DNA from: Rhodopirellula sp.
GTDB taxonomy: Bacteria > Planctomycetota > Planctomycetia > Pirellulales > Thermoguttaceae
Assembly (NCBI GenBank): GCA_012728855.1
Contig: JAAYEH010000444.1
Location: forward strand, 1-47,491
Length of the DNA stretch: 47,491 nucleotides
Reading direction: 5' to 3'
Numbering within the stretch: the first letter of the stretch is position 1; each line of letters begins with the position of its first letter. Of this stretch, positions 34,673 to 43,338 are shown one piece after another. A program made the position numbers and the translations under genes. Below the pieces are notes generated by a model, which did not search any database, was not told the DNA's origin, and saw only the letters and a program-made list of their open reading frames with translations.

Positions 34673-35785
34673 TCATTTCGACCAAAACGGCTCGGTGAGC
34701 CGAATCGAACTGTCCAACCCCTGCTGGTAGGGTTCCGAAGCGAACGACGGCCGCTCGCCCGTCGCTTCCAGTTCTGCAACCAACTGCCCCTGCGAATCCC
34801 TCCCCCGCATTCGGGAGATAAACAAATCCGCCGTTTTATACTGGTTCTGTCCGTCCAAGCCGCGGGCCTCGGTGATCCGAGTGATCTTGCGGGAACCGTC
34901 TTCGCTGAAACGGGCGATCTGCACGATCAGGTTGATTGCCGACGCCACCTGCGCCCGGGCGACGTAGATCGGTATCTCGACATCCGACATCAGCGAGAGG
35001 GTCTCCAGGCGAATCAACGCGTCGAGCGCCGTGTTGGCGTGGATCGTCGACAGGCTTCCCGCATGTCCGCTGATCATCGACTGGATCAAATCGAGCGCCT
35101 CGCCCGACCGTACCTCGCCGACGATCACGCGATCGGGCCGCATTCGCAACGAATTGACGAACAATTGCCGCACGCTCAATTCACCGCGCCCCGCCGCGTC
35201 CGGCCGTTGGGCTTCCAGGTACAGGCAATGGTCTTGAATCAGGCGCAGTTCGGAGGTGTCTTCGATCACCACGATCCGCTCTTCTTCGGGAATCGCCCGG
35301 GAAATCGCGCCCAATAGCGAGGTCTTGCCGGTGCCCGTACCGCCGCCGATGAGAATGTTCTTGCGGAGACGAACGCAAATCTCCAGGAATTCCTTGGCCT
35401 GCTCCGAAAGGCTGCCAAACCCGACGAAGTCGTCCAGCGTCAGTGCCTGCTGCGCGAACTTGCGGATGGTGAGATAGGTGCCGGTGCGGGCGGCCGGCGG
35501 AATCACCGCGTGGACGCGCGACCCGTTCGGCAAGCGGGCGTCGAGGACGGGGCGCTGTTGGCTGATGTCGCGGCCAACCCACTGGGCAATATTATGGACC
35601 GCGGAAAGCAAGGCGTCGTCCGTCGGAAATCGATAGCCGGTAGGTTCCAACCGGCCTCGCCGCTCGATGTACACGACGTCGAAGCCGTTGACCATAATCT
35701 CCGTGACCGAATCGTCATCGAGCAATGGTCCGATCGGCTCGAGAAAATAGCGCACACTGGCTTCGAAGATTGCCTGACGGGACAT
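34673..35785 (-). CDS. Second Tad-type secretion ATPase CpaF/TadA
   Basis: A 370-residue CpaF core without an FHA domain. It has EPIGPLLDDDSVTEIMVNG (16-34), LDARLPNGSRVHAVIPP, Walker A GGGTGTGKTS (147-156), VIEDTSELRLIQDH, RMRPDRVIVGEVRSGEALD and MISGHAGSLSTIHANTALD. It is the first gene of the minus-strand Tad operon and is shorter than the FHA-linked paralogue at 24916. ATG 35785 lacks a clear Shine-Dalgarno. Two ATPases in one locus suggest separate assembly and retraction/regulatory jobs, or a hetero-oligomer (inference). Confidence 0.9.
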   Translation of the reverse strand: MSRQAIFEASVRYFLEPIGPLLDDDSVTEIMVNGFDVVYIERRGRLEPTGYRFPTDDALLSAVHNIAQWVGRDISQQRPVLDARLPNGSRVHAVIPPAARTGTYLTIRKFAQQALTLDDFVGFGSLSEQAKEFLEICVRLRKNILIGGGTGTGKTSLLGAISRAIPEEERIVVIEDTSELRLIQDHCLYLEAQRPDAAGRGELSVRQLFVNSLRMRPDRVIVGEVRSGEALDLIQSMISGHAGSLSTIHANTALDALIRLETLSLMSDVEIPIYVARAQVASAINLIVQIARFSEDGSRKITRITEARGLDGQNQYKTADLFISRMRGRDSQGQLVAELEATGERPSFASEPYQQGLDSSIRLTEPFWSK

Positions 35786-35889
35786 AAACGCCGCACGAAG
35801 GGCTGCAAGGACACAAACAGTTTCCAGCTAAAGAGTTCCAGCTTTCATCATCCCAGGCAAAGCCGTTTATGTCAAGAAAGGGCCACCGT

Positions 35890-35914
35890 AGATCCCGCTT
35901 GCCGAGCGGGATCT
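35890..35914. repeat. Palindromic family B hairpin
   Basis: AGATCCCGCT, five-base loop TGCCG, AGCGGGATCT: a perfect 10-bp stem. The same 25 bases occur at 42917-42941. Confidence 0.85.
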
Positions 35915-36113
35915 TGCCCCGCATACTCCGCTCGCCAACTGCTCACCGATTGCTCGCCAACAAAACCCGACCCAACCTGCAACGCCCCACAATTGCCCCC
36001 CGCCCTGTCCTTTTCGGCAAGATCCGCACAGACGGTCTCGCCACCCCTCATCCTGCCAATTTTGGGAACTTACGCAGCTTGCCAGCCCTCTAAACCCAGA
36101 CTAGCATGAAGTC

Positions 36114-36146
36114 TTGACACGCATCGGCGAGCCGGCGAGATACGAT
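36114..36146 (+). promoter_or_regulatory. Possible sigma-70-like promoter
   Basis: A consensus TTGACA (36114-36119) is followed after 21 bases by TACGAT (36141-36146). The spacing is longer than the optimal 17, so support is weak. It would leave a leader of about 220 bases before the giant repeat protein gene. Confidence 0.2.
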
Positions 36147-36368
36147 CGAAGCTACGAAGAGGCCTTCTATCGCGAGTCGATCGTTCGTTCGCCCCGTTGC
36201 CCACCCGTGCTCACTCCTGCTTTTCCCTTCCGGCCGTTCGCGTCCGAACGTTTTCTGGAACAGAGAGAACCAAACCAGCTTCATCGCCTGCTCTGCCATC
36301 CGAGGGGTTGAGCCGCGTTGGTGGTGTCGCTGGTGTCCCACAGGCACTATTCGAAGGAATTGCGACTT

Positions 36369-39300
36369 ATGAAGCCGAAGTCCCGATTTTCCCGCCGCAA
36401 CCGCAACCTCCACCGATCCGCCAACCGACACTTGCGATGCGAACCCCTGGAAGAACGGGCTCTGCTGGCTGTGCTCATCAGTGAAGCAACCGGGGGTACC
36501 GCGGTCACCGAGGGCGGTGCATCGGCCGCCTACGAAATCGTGCTCAACTCCCAGCCGAACGCCGACGTCACCATCACCCTGGCCGTCGGCAGCCAATTGA
36601 CCGCTTCGCCCACCACCCTCACGTTTGATACCGACAACTGGGATCAACCCCAAGAGGTGGAGGTCGCAGCCGTTGACGACTCGGTCGTCGAGGGCGACCA
36701 TACCGCCACCATCACCCACACCGCCGCCAGCAGCGACGCCGCCTACAACGGCGCCTCGATCAACAACGTCGTTGTGACCATCACCGACAATGATTCGGCC
36801 ACCAACGACCCGCCCACCGTCAGCCTGACCAACACCACGACCACCCTGGCCGAAAACGTCGACACGGCCCAGCGGCGCAAAGTCGCCGACATCACGCTCG
36901 TCGACGAAGACGGCGAGGGAACCAACGAACTATCGCTCGGCGGCGACGACGCCAACCTGTTCGAAATCGACGGAGGCTTCCTCTATCTCAAGGCCGGCGT
37001 CACTCTCGACTTCGAGACCAATCCCATACTCAACGTCACCGTTGTGGTCGACGACACGGCCGTCGGCCAGACGCCCGACGACACCGCTCCGCTGGTCATC
37101 ACCATCACCAATGTCAACGAAGCCCCTGTCATTAACACCCCGGGCACCCAGGCCGCCATCTCCGGCACAGCCCTCTATCTCACCGGCATCAGCATCGACG
37201 ATCCCGATGCCGGCTCCGCCGACATTGAGGTCAAGCTCGAAATCGGCCATGGCGCCCTCACCGTCCGCGATGATGTCGCGGGCGGACTCGTTCCCGGAGA
37301 AATCGCCGGCAACGGCACCGGCACACTCCTCCTTGTCGGCTCCCGCAATCAGATCAACAACACCCTCGCCGCCACGCAGGGCTTGAAATACGTCAGCAAC
37401 GCCAGTTTCGCCGGATCGGAAACGCTCACCATTACCGCCGACGACGAAGGCAACACCGGCGAGGGCGGCGTCAAGACCGCCCAGAAAGACCTCACCATCA
37501 CCGTGTCGGGGGCGAATCAGGCCCCCTCGATCATTGTCCCCGCCGCGCAGACGGTCGCCGAAGACACCGACCTTTCCATCACCGGAATCAGCGTCAGCGA
37601 TCCCGACGCCGGATCGGCCGAAATCCGTCTCACTCTGGCGGTCGCGCACGGTCTGCTCACCGTCAAGACCAATGTCTCCGGCGGCCTCACTGCCGCCAAA
37701 GTCCAGGGCAACGGCACCGCGTCCGTCGTCCTCACCGGCACCGTCCAACAGATCACCGCCACCCTCGACGCCGTCCAGGGGCTCGTCTACCGGGGACAGG
37801 CCAACTACAACGGCCCCGACACCCTCTCCGTCACCGCCGACGACCAGGGCAACACCGGCACCGGCGGCGCGAAGAACGATCACGAGCAGGTCGCCATCAC
37901 CGTCACGGCCGCCAACGACGCTCCCACCATCACCATCCCGGGCATTCAGGCCGTCCCCTCCGGAACCGAACTCTCTCTCTCCGGGATCACCATCGACGAC
38001 CCCGACGCCGGAACGGCCTCCATCGAGGTGAAGTTCGAGGTCGACCACGGCACGCTCACCTTCAAGACCGACGTCGCGGGTGGCCTGGTGGCTGGCGATA
38101 TCGTCGGCAACGGCACCGCCACCGTCACCGTCACCGGCACGGTGGCCAAAATCAAAGCCACCTTGGCCGCCACGGCAGGGCTGAAATACCTCAACACCAC
38201 CGGCTATACCGGCCCCGACACTCTCACCATCACCGCCGACGACAAAGGCAATTCCGGCGCCGGCGGCGTCAAAACCGCCACCAAGGACTTGGCCATCACC
38301 GTCGCCGGCGTCAATCAGGCGCCCGTCATCACCGTCCCTGCCGCCCAGACCGGCGTCGAGGACACGGACCTCTTCGTCACCGGAATCAGCGTCAGCGATG
38401 CCGACGCCGGCTCGGGCAATGTCCAAGTCAAGCTCACCGTCACCCACGGCGTGCTCACCGTCAAGAACGACGTTGCCGGCGGTCTCGCCGCCGCCAACAT
38501 CCAAGGCAACGGCACAGCCGCCGTCACTCTCACCGGCAGCCTCGCCAAGATCAACGCCACCCTCGCCCACGCCCAGGGGCTCAAATACAAAGGCCAGACC
38601 AACAGCACCGTCACCGCCACGCTCACCGTCGAGGCCAACGATCTCGGCAACACCGGAACCGGTGGCCAACGCACGGACAGCAAGACCGTCGCCATCGCTC
38701 TCAGTGCGGTCAACGACGCCCCGCAGATCACCGCCCCCACCGCGCTGTCCGTTGCGCCCAACACGGATCTGGCCGTCTCCGGAATCAGCATCGCCGACGT
38801 CGACGCCGGCACGAGCAACGTGGTCGTCACCCTCACGATCGGCCACGGCACGCTCACCCTCCGCACCGACGTCAGCGGCGGACTGATTGCTGCCGACATC
38901 CAGGGCAACAACACCGGCGCGGTGACCCTGACCGGCGCCGTCGCCAAAATCAACGCCACTCTGGCCGCCTCCGGAGGACTGAAGTACCGCGGTACCACAG
39001 CCTCCACCACGCCCTACACACTGGCGGTGTCGGTCAACGACCAGGGCAATACCGGCAGCGGTGGCGCAAAAACCGCCGCCAAGAACGTCGCCATCACCGT
39101 CACTACCGCCAATCAGGCCCCCGTGGTCACCGTCCCCGCGGCCAAAACCGTCGCCCAGAATACCGACCTGGTGATTGCCGGCGTCAGCGTCGCCGATGCC
39201 GACGCGGGCACGGGTGCGATCGAGGTCACCCTCGAAGTCGGCCACGGCGTGCTCACCGTGCTCACCGGCGTCAGCGGCGGTGTGCCGGCCGGCGGTGTCA

Positions 39301-40847
39301 GCGGCAACGGCACGGCCAAGGTCGTTCTCACCGGAACCGTCGCCCAAATCAATGCCACCCTCGCCGCCACGAACGGGCTCAAGTACAAGTCCGCCGCCAC
39401 CTACAGCGGCGCCGATAGTCTCACCGTCAAAGCCGACGACAACGGCAACACGGGAACGGGCGGTGAAAAAACGGATCAAAAATCGGTCGCCATCACCGTC
39501 ACCGGCGTCAACGCCGCTCCCGTGCTGACCGTGCCTGCCTCCGCCGTCGTACCGAAAAACGGCGAACAGGCGATCACCGGCATTTCCGTCGCCGATGCCG
39601 ACGCCGGCACCGGCGCCGTCAAGGTCACCCTCGAGGTCAGCCACGGCACTCTTGCCGTGCTTACCAGTGTCAGCGGCGGTGTACCGGCCGGCGGCGTCAG
39701 CGGCAACGGCACGGCCAAGGTAATCCTCACGGGAACCGTCGCCCAGATCAACGCCACCCTCGCCGCCGCCAATGGGCTGAAGTACAAGCCGACCACCGGC
39801 TACGCCGGCAGCGACAGCATCAAGGTCACCGCCGACGACCAGGGCAATTCCGGCACCGGCGGCGCGAAAACCGATCAGGAGACAACCTCCGTCTTCGTCG
39901 GCAGCGGCAGCCTCTCCGGATACGTCTTCCTCGACGGCAACAACGACGGTGATTACACCGCCCACGGCAACGGCACGGCGGGCGATCGGTCGCTGCCGGG
40001 CGTCTCGCTGAAACTTCGCCAGAAAACCGGCACCGGCACCACCGCCACCTGGTCCGATGTCACCACCGTCAAGACCGGACCCGACGGATTCTTCCTCTTC
40101 AAGGACATTCCCGCGGGAACCTATGAGATCGTCGAAACCCAGCCCGCCATGTACCGCGACGGCGAGGCGATGCCCGGCAGTGGCGGCGGGACCGCTCAGG
40201 CCAACCTCCTCACCAATATCGTGCTCGAGGCGGGCGAACATCTCACCGACAACAACTTCACTGAGGCCGGCATCAAGCCCGAGCACCTCGGCATTCGCCT
40301 CTTCCTCTCCTCCACGCCTTCCAGCGAGGAGATCTATGCCAACTTCCTCGGACTCAAAAAAGTAACGATCTCCGGAACTTCCGGCAACGACGACATCCAG
40401 TTTACCGCCGGCGCCACCTCCCACACCGTCGTGGTCAACGGCAAGCAGACGGTCTACACCGCCGACCAGGTCGACCTCTTCGTCTTCGACGCGCTGGCCG
40501 GAAACGACAAAGTAACCCTCAACGGCAAGGCGGGCGCCGACGAGGCCCGCATCATGCCCGGCTACGCCTCGCTCGGCGGCGCCGACTACATGGTGGAGGT
40601 CTTCGGCGCCGAGGACGTCAAGATCGACGGCAAGGGGGGCAACGACAACGGCATGCTCTACGATTCGGCCGGCGACGACCAACTTGCGGCCACCGGCAGC
40701 AAGGCCACCCTCTCCGCCACCGACTACCTCGCCGAGCTGATCGCCTTCGAACGCGTCCAGGCCATCTCGGCCGCCGGCGGCGACGACACGGCGACCCAGC
40801 AAACCATCGACTACGTGCTGGAACTCATCGGCGACTGGAACGATTAA
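36369..40847 (+). CDS. Giant secreted cadherin-like repeat protein
   Basis: 1492 residues. The N-terminus is a basic stretch followed by RCEPLEERALLAVL, the motif common at the start of planctomycete extracellular giant proteins. A Calx-beta-like domain (SEATGGTAVTEGG...VVVTITDND) and a cadherin-like domain (with LDFET) follow. Then come seven adhesin-type repeats of exactly 133 residues (coded at 37116-39908), each with a GNGT...LTG and NATLA...GLKY core and ending in a DDxGNxGxGG turn. An SdrD-B-like domain (from 39909, SGYVFLDGNNDGDY) and an RTX-like GNDDI/GNDKV region end the protein. Probably cell-surface adhesion or calcium-dependent matrix. ATG 36369 has AAGGA upstream; the earlier in-frame ATG 36318 is less likely. 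Confidence 0.88.
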   Translation: MKPKSRFSRRNRNLHRSANRHLRCEPLEERALLAVLISEATGGTAVTEGGASAAYEIVLNSQPNADVTITLAVGSQLTASPTTLTFDTDNWDQPQEVEVAAVDDSVVEGDHTATITHTAASSDAAYNGASINNVVVTITDNDSATNDPPTVSLTNTTTTLAENVDTAQRRKVADITLVDEDGEGTNELSLGGDDANLFEIDGGFLYLKAGVTLDFETNPILNVTVVVDDTAVGQTPDDTAPLVITITNVNEAPVINTPGTQAAISGTALYLTGISIDDPDAGSADIEVKLEIGHGALTVRDDVAGGLVPGEIAGNGTGTLLLVGSRNQINNTLAATQGLKYVSNASFAGSETLTITADDEGNTGEGGVKTAQKDLTITVSGANQAPSIIVPAAQTVAEDTDLSITGISVSDPDAGSAEIRLTLAVAHGLLTVKTNVSGGLTAAKVQGNGTASVVLTGTVQQITATLDAVQGLVYRGQANYNGPDTLSVTADDQGNTGTGGAKNDHEQVAITVTAANDAPTITIPGIQAVPSGTELSLSGITIDDPDAGTASIEVKFEVDHGTLTFKTDVAGGLVAGDIVGNGTATVTVTGTVAKIKATLAATAGLKYLNTTGYTGPDTLTITADDKGNSGAGGVKTATKDLAITVAGVNQAPVITVPAAQTGVEDTDLFVTGISVSDADAGSGNVQVKLTVTHGVLTVKNDVAGGLAAANIQGNGTAAVTLTGSLAKINATLAHAQGLKYKGQTNSTVTATLTVEANDLGNTGTGGQRTDSKTVAIALSAVNDAPQITAPTALSVAPNTDLAVSGISIADVDAGTSNVVVTLTIGHGTLTLRTDVSGGLIAADIQGNNTGAVTLTGAVAKINATLAASGGLKYRGTTASTTPYTLAVSVNDQGNTGSGGAKTAAKNVAITVTTANQAPVVTVPAAKTVAQNTDLVIAGVSVADADAGTGAIEVTLEVGHGVLTVLTGVSGGVPAGGVSGNGTAKVVLTGTVAQINATLAATNGLKYKSAATYSGADSLTVKADDNGNTGTGGEKTDQKSVAITVTGVNAAPVLTVPASAVVPKNGEQAITGISVADADAGTGAVKVTLEVSHGTLAVLTSVSGGVPAGGVSGNGTAKVILTGTVAQINATLAAANGLKYKPTTGYAGSDSIKVTADDQGNSGTGGAKTDQETTSVFVGSGSLSGYVFLDGNNDGDYTAHGNGTAGDRSLPGVSLKLRQKTGTGTTATWSDVTTVKTGPDGFFLFKDIPAGTYEIVETQPAMYRDGEAMPGSGGGTAQANLLTNIVLEAGEHLTDNNFTEAGIKPEHLGIRLFLSSTPSSEEIYANFLGLKKVTISGTSGNDDIQFTAGATSHTVVVNGKQTVYTADQVDLFVFDALAGNDKVTLNGKAGADEARIMPGYASLGGADYMVEVFGAEDVKIDGKGGNDNGMLYDSAGDDQLAATGSKATLSATDYLAELIAFERVQAISAAGGDDTATQQTIDYVLELIGDWND
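37116..39908 (+). repeat. Seven 399-bp in-gene tandem repeats
   Basis: Repeat boundaries (codon for N in N-x-A-P) fall at 37116, 37515, 37914, 38313, 38712, 39111 and 39510, exactly 399 bases apart with no insertion or deletion. Units 6 and 7 are the most alike, sharing VSGGVPAGGVSGNGTAKV and GTVAQINATLAA, which points to a recent duplication. Confidence 0.93.
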
Positions 40848-40879
40848 GCTGTGTTCGCGAAACAAGTGGCCGGGATTCG

Positions 40880-40906
40880 GTAGAACGGATTGGTAATCCG
40901 TTCTAC
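40880..40906 (+). terminator. 12-bp palindrome after the repeat-protein gene
   Basis: GTAGAACGGATT, GGT loop, AATCCGTTCTAC: a perfect 12-bp stem 33 bases after the stop codon. There is no T-tract, so it may be another dispersed palindrome rather than a true intrinsic terminator. The rest of the 355-base gap to pilB holds a period-7 CT-rich repeat (about 40990-41020) and nothing else recognised. Confidence 0.5.
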
Positions 40907-40989
40907 CGTGGGCAAGTAGCCTACGGTGATAAAGGCCTTCGGCCAACATTCGACACAACCGTTTCCGCGGTGGAAGGTAGCTTAACCCC

Positions 40990-41020
40990 CTCCCAACTCC
41001 CTGCTCCCTGCTCCCTGCTT
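40990..41020 (+). repeat. Period-7 repeat GCTCCCT
   Basis: CTCCCAACTCCCTGCTCCCT and on: about three to four units of a CTCCCTG/GCTCCCT heptamer, 180 bases upstream of the first pilB. Confidence 0.65.
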
Positions 41021-41202
41021 TCCCCTTCCCCCTCCTCCCAGATTGACAACCGTACTGCCAGCCATTAGGCTAAGAATATCCCATTTCGTCCGCACATCTG
41101 CCGGCTTTGGGCGATCTCTTGAAAGCGCCGCTTCTTCTCTTCCGTTGCTTTCTGCTCGGCCTTGCCGGAGCCGGTCGTTGTCTTTAGCAGTCGGAGTCGC
41201 TC

Positions 41203-42918
41203 ATGGTTAGCAAGAAAAAGGCTACGTTTGCCGATATTCTCGTCCGCCAGAACGTCATCAGCGCCGAGCAGCTCGCTGAGGCCGATCAGGTCGCCCAGCA
41301 GACGGGCATGAAGCTCGCCGATTCGCTCACCCGTCTCGGCTACGCCACCGGTGAGCAGATCGCCCGAGCCATGGCCACCGAGCATGGCCTCGAATTCGTC
41401 AATCTCAGCGAAGTGAACGTCCCCCCCTCAGTCGTCGAACTCGTCCCCGAATCGGTCGCGCGGGAAAATGCCATCTTCCCCCTCGCCGAGGAGGATGGCG
41501 AACTCCGTGTCGTCGTCAGCGACCCCAACGACTACGAAACTTTCGAAAAGCTCCGCTTTATCCTCAACCGCCGAATCGAAGTCGCCCTGGCCCCCCGCGA
41601 GAACATCCTTGAGGCGATCAACCGCCATTATGGTCAGACGGTCGGCGAATCCGCCGACTCGATGCTCCAGGAATTCACCGACACCGCCATCGACTTCACC
41701 GAAACGGTCGACGAGGGGGCCGCGGTGGAGGAAATCGACGAGACCAGCGCACCGATCGTGCGGCTGGTGCATCTGATCATCACCGAGGCCGTGCAACTCC
41801 GCGCCTCCGACATCCACGTCGAGCCCTTCGAGGACCGTATCCGAGTTCGCTACCGCATCGACGGCATCCTCGTCGAACGCGACAGCCCCCCCCGACGACT
41901 ACTCGGCGCCATCCTCTCCCGCATCAAAATCCTCTCCAAACTCGACATTGCCGAGCGCCGCCGAACCCAGGACGGCCGCATCAAAATCACGGTGGGCGAA
42001 AAAGATCTCGACTTGCGAGTAAGTGTGATCCCCTCCTCCTATGGGCAGTCCGTGGTGATGCGGATTCTTGACAAGGACAGTATCAAGGTCGGATTGCAGC
42101 AGCTCGGCTTCGCCGACGACGATTACCATCGCTTCAAGGGTCTCATTCGCCGCCCGAACGGCATCATCCTTGTGACCGGTCCGACAGGGTCTGGAAAGAC
42201 GACTTCCCTCTATGCCGCACTCAATGAACTCAACACCCCCGACCGCAAGATCATCACCGCGGAGGATCCCGTCGAATACTACCTGCCGGGGATCAACCAG
42301 GTAGAGATCAAACACGACATCGGGCTGGACTTCGCCCGCGTCATTCGTGCCATGCTCCGCCAGGCCCCCAACGTGATCCTTGTCGGCGAAATGCGCGATC
42401 TCGAGACAGCTCAGATGGGAATCCAGGCTTCCCTAACTGGACACTTGGTTTTCAGTACATTGCATACGAACGATGCGCCCAGTGCTGTTACACGTCTGAT
42501 CGACATGGGGGTACCAGCCTACTTGGTCGCCAGCAGCGTCGTCGCCATCATGGCCCAACGCCTCGTCCGTGTGATATGCCCCAAGTGTAAGCAGCCGTCT
42601 ACCCCTAGCAATGCTGTACTGGATGAGGCTGGTATTTCCCCTGAAAGGGCCGCCACCGCCAACTTCTCCAAGGGCAAGGGATGCCGCCATTGCGGTGGGA
42701 AGGGCTACCGTGGCCGACTCGGCCTTTTTGAACTGATGTTGATGTCGTCGAAGGTTCGTGAGCTGGCCTTCAACGAGGCGCCCGCGTCACAAATCCGGCG
42801 TCAGGGCATCAGCGAAGGCATGAAGACGATCTATGCCGACGGCATCGATAAGGTCTGCCGTGGTGTTACCACCCTGGAAGAAGTGTTCCGCGTCGCAAAG
42901 ATCGAGGAGCAAGTGTAG
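41203..42918 (+). CDS. pilB: Type IV pilus / T2SS extension ATPase PilB (GspE), first
   Basis: 571 residues. An N-terminal MshEN-type domain (about 8-150) precedes the N2 region (RASDIHVEPFEDRIRVRYRIDG) and the ATPase core: Walker A GPTGSGKT (326-333), AEDPVEYYLPG, VGEMRDLETA and STLHTNDAP. Four zinc-binding cysteines (Cys459, Cys462, Cys494, Cys497) stand near the C-terminus. It powers pilin polymerisation from the cytoplasm. The 3' third of the gene uses codons such as ACT, AGT, GTT and TTG more than the C-ending 5' part. The stop TAG overlaps a family B palindrome. Confidence 0.93.
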   Translation: MVSKKKATFADILVRQNVISAEQLAEADQVAQQTGMKLADSLTRLGYATGEQIARAMATEHGLEFVNLSEVNVPPSVVELVPESVARENAIFPLAEEDGELRVVVSDPNDYETFEKLRFILNRRIEVALAPRENILEAINRHYGQTVGESADSMLQEFTDTAIDFTETVDEGAAVEEIDETSAPIVRLVHLIITEAVQLRASDIHVEPFEDRIRVRYRIDGILVERDSPPRRLLGAILSRIKILSKLDIAERRRTQDGRIKITVGEKDLDLRVSVIPSSYGQSVVMRILDKDSIKVGLQQLGFADDDYHRFKGLIRRPNGIILVTGPTGSGKTTSLYAALNELNTPDRKIITAEDPVEYYLPGINQVEIKHDIGLDFARVIRAMLRQAPNVILVGEMRDLETAQMGIQASLTGHLVFSTLHTNDAPSAVTRLIDMGVPAYLVASSVVAIMAQRLVRVICPKCKQPSTPSNAVLDEAGISPERAATANFSKGKGCRHCGGKGYRGRLGLFELMLMSSKVRELAFNEAPASQIRRQGISEGMKTIYADGIDKVCRGVTTLEEVFRVAKIEEQV

Positions 42919-42941
42919 ATCCCGCTTGCCGAGCGGGATCT
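42917..42941 (+). repeat. Palindromic family B hairpin at the pilB stop codon
   Basis: The identical 25-base AGATCCCGCT...AGCGGGATCT hairpin seen at 35890. Its flanking GT-AG supplies the TAG stop of the first pilB (42916-42918). Confidence 0.85.
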
Positions 42942-43338
42942 CCTGCCCCTCGTCGGACCCTTCGTCCGGCCGGAAGATTGCCCCTACACTCGACCGCCCC
43001 ATCCAACAAATGACAAATGACAAATAACCAACAACACCCCACATACTGACTGCGAAAGCCCACCACCAATCCAACGTTTCCCTTTTTCAACACCGCTTGT
43101 TGCCTTTTTTCTTTGTTCCGGCTCCAGCCGTTCCGAATAATCAATCGCGACCAGGGCACCGAAGCCCGTCCTTGTGAGCCCGGCCGGGCTGGCGGCCCGG
43201 TGCCGCGAGGGAAACGGTCGAGTGGGATGTCTGTCGCCCACCAAGGAAGGTCGGGCCGGCACTCAAGTGCGCGTCCCCGAGAGAGGCTCGTCAACGCTTT
43301 TCCAATGAGCCTGTCGCGGCACGCCGAAGGGAATCTCT
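42942..43338. other. Intergenic region before pilT
   Basis: About 400 bases without a gene. It contains a short period-7 AAATGAC repeat (43004-43034: CAAATGACAAATGACAAATA) and GC-rich imperfect palindromes around 43170-43210 (GAGCCCGGCCGGGCT). No terminator with a T-tract was seen. Confidence 0.5.

Larger units (their letters stand above)
35786..36368. other. Divergent intergenic region
   Basis: 583 bases without a gene lie between the start of the Tad operon (minus) and the giant repeat protein (plus). It holds a family B hairpin at 35890-35914 and a possible promoter near 36114. Short frames here have no domain. Promoters for both transcripts should lie in it. Confidence 0.6.

Noticed and set aside
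36930..40958. A 1342-codon open frame on the minus strand opposite the giant repeat protein
   Set aside because: It arises because each repeat is a multiple of three bases and codons are GC-rich. The translation is Gly/Val/Asp-rich low complexity with no domain.
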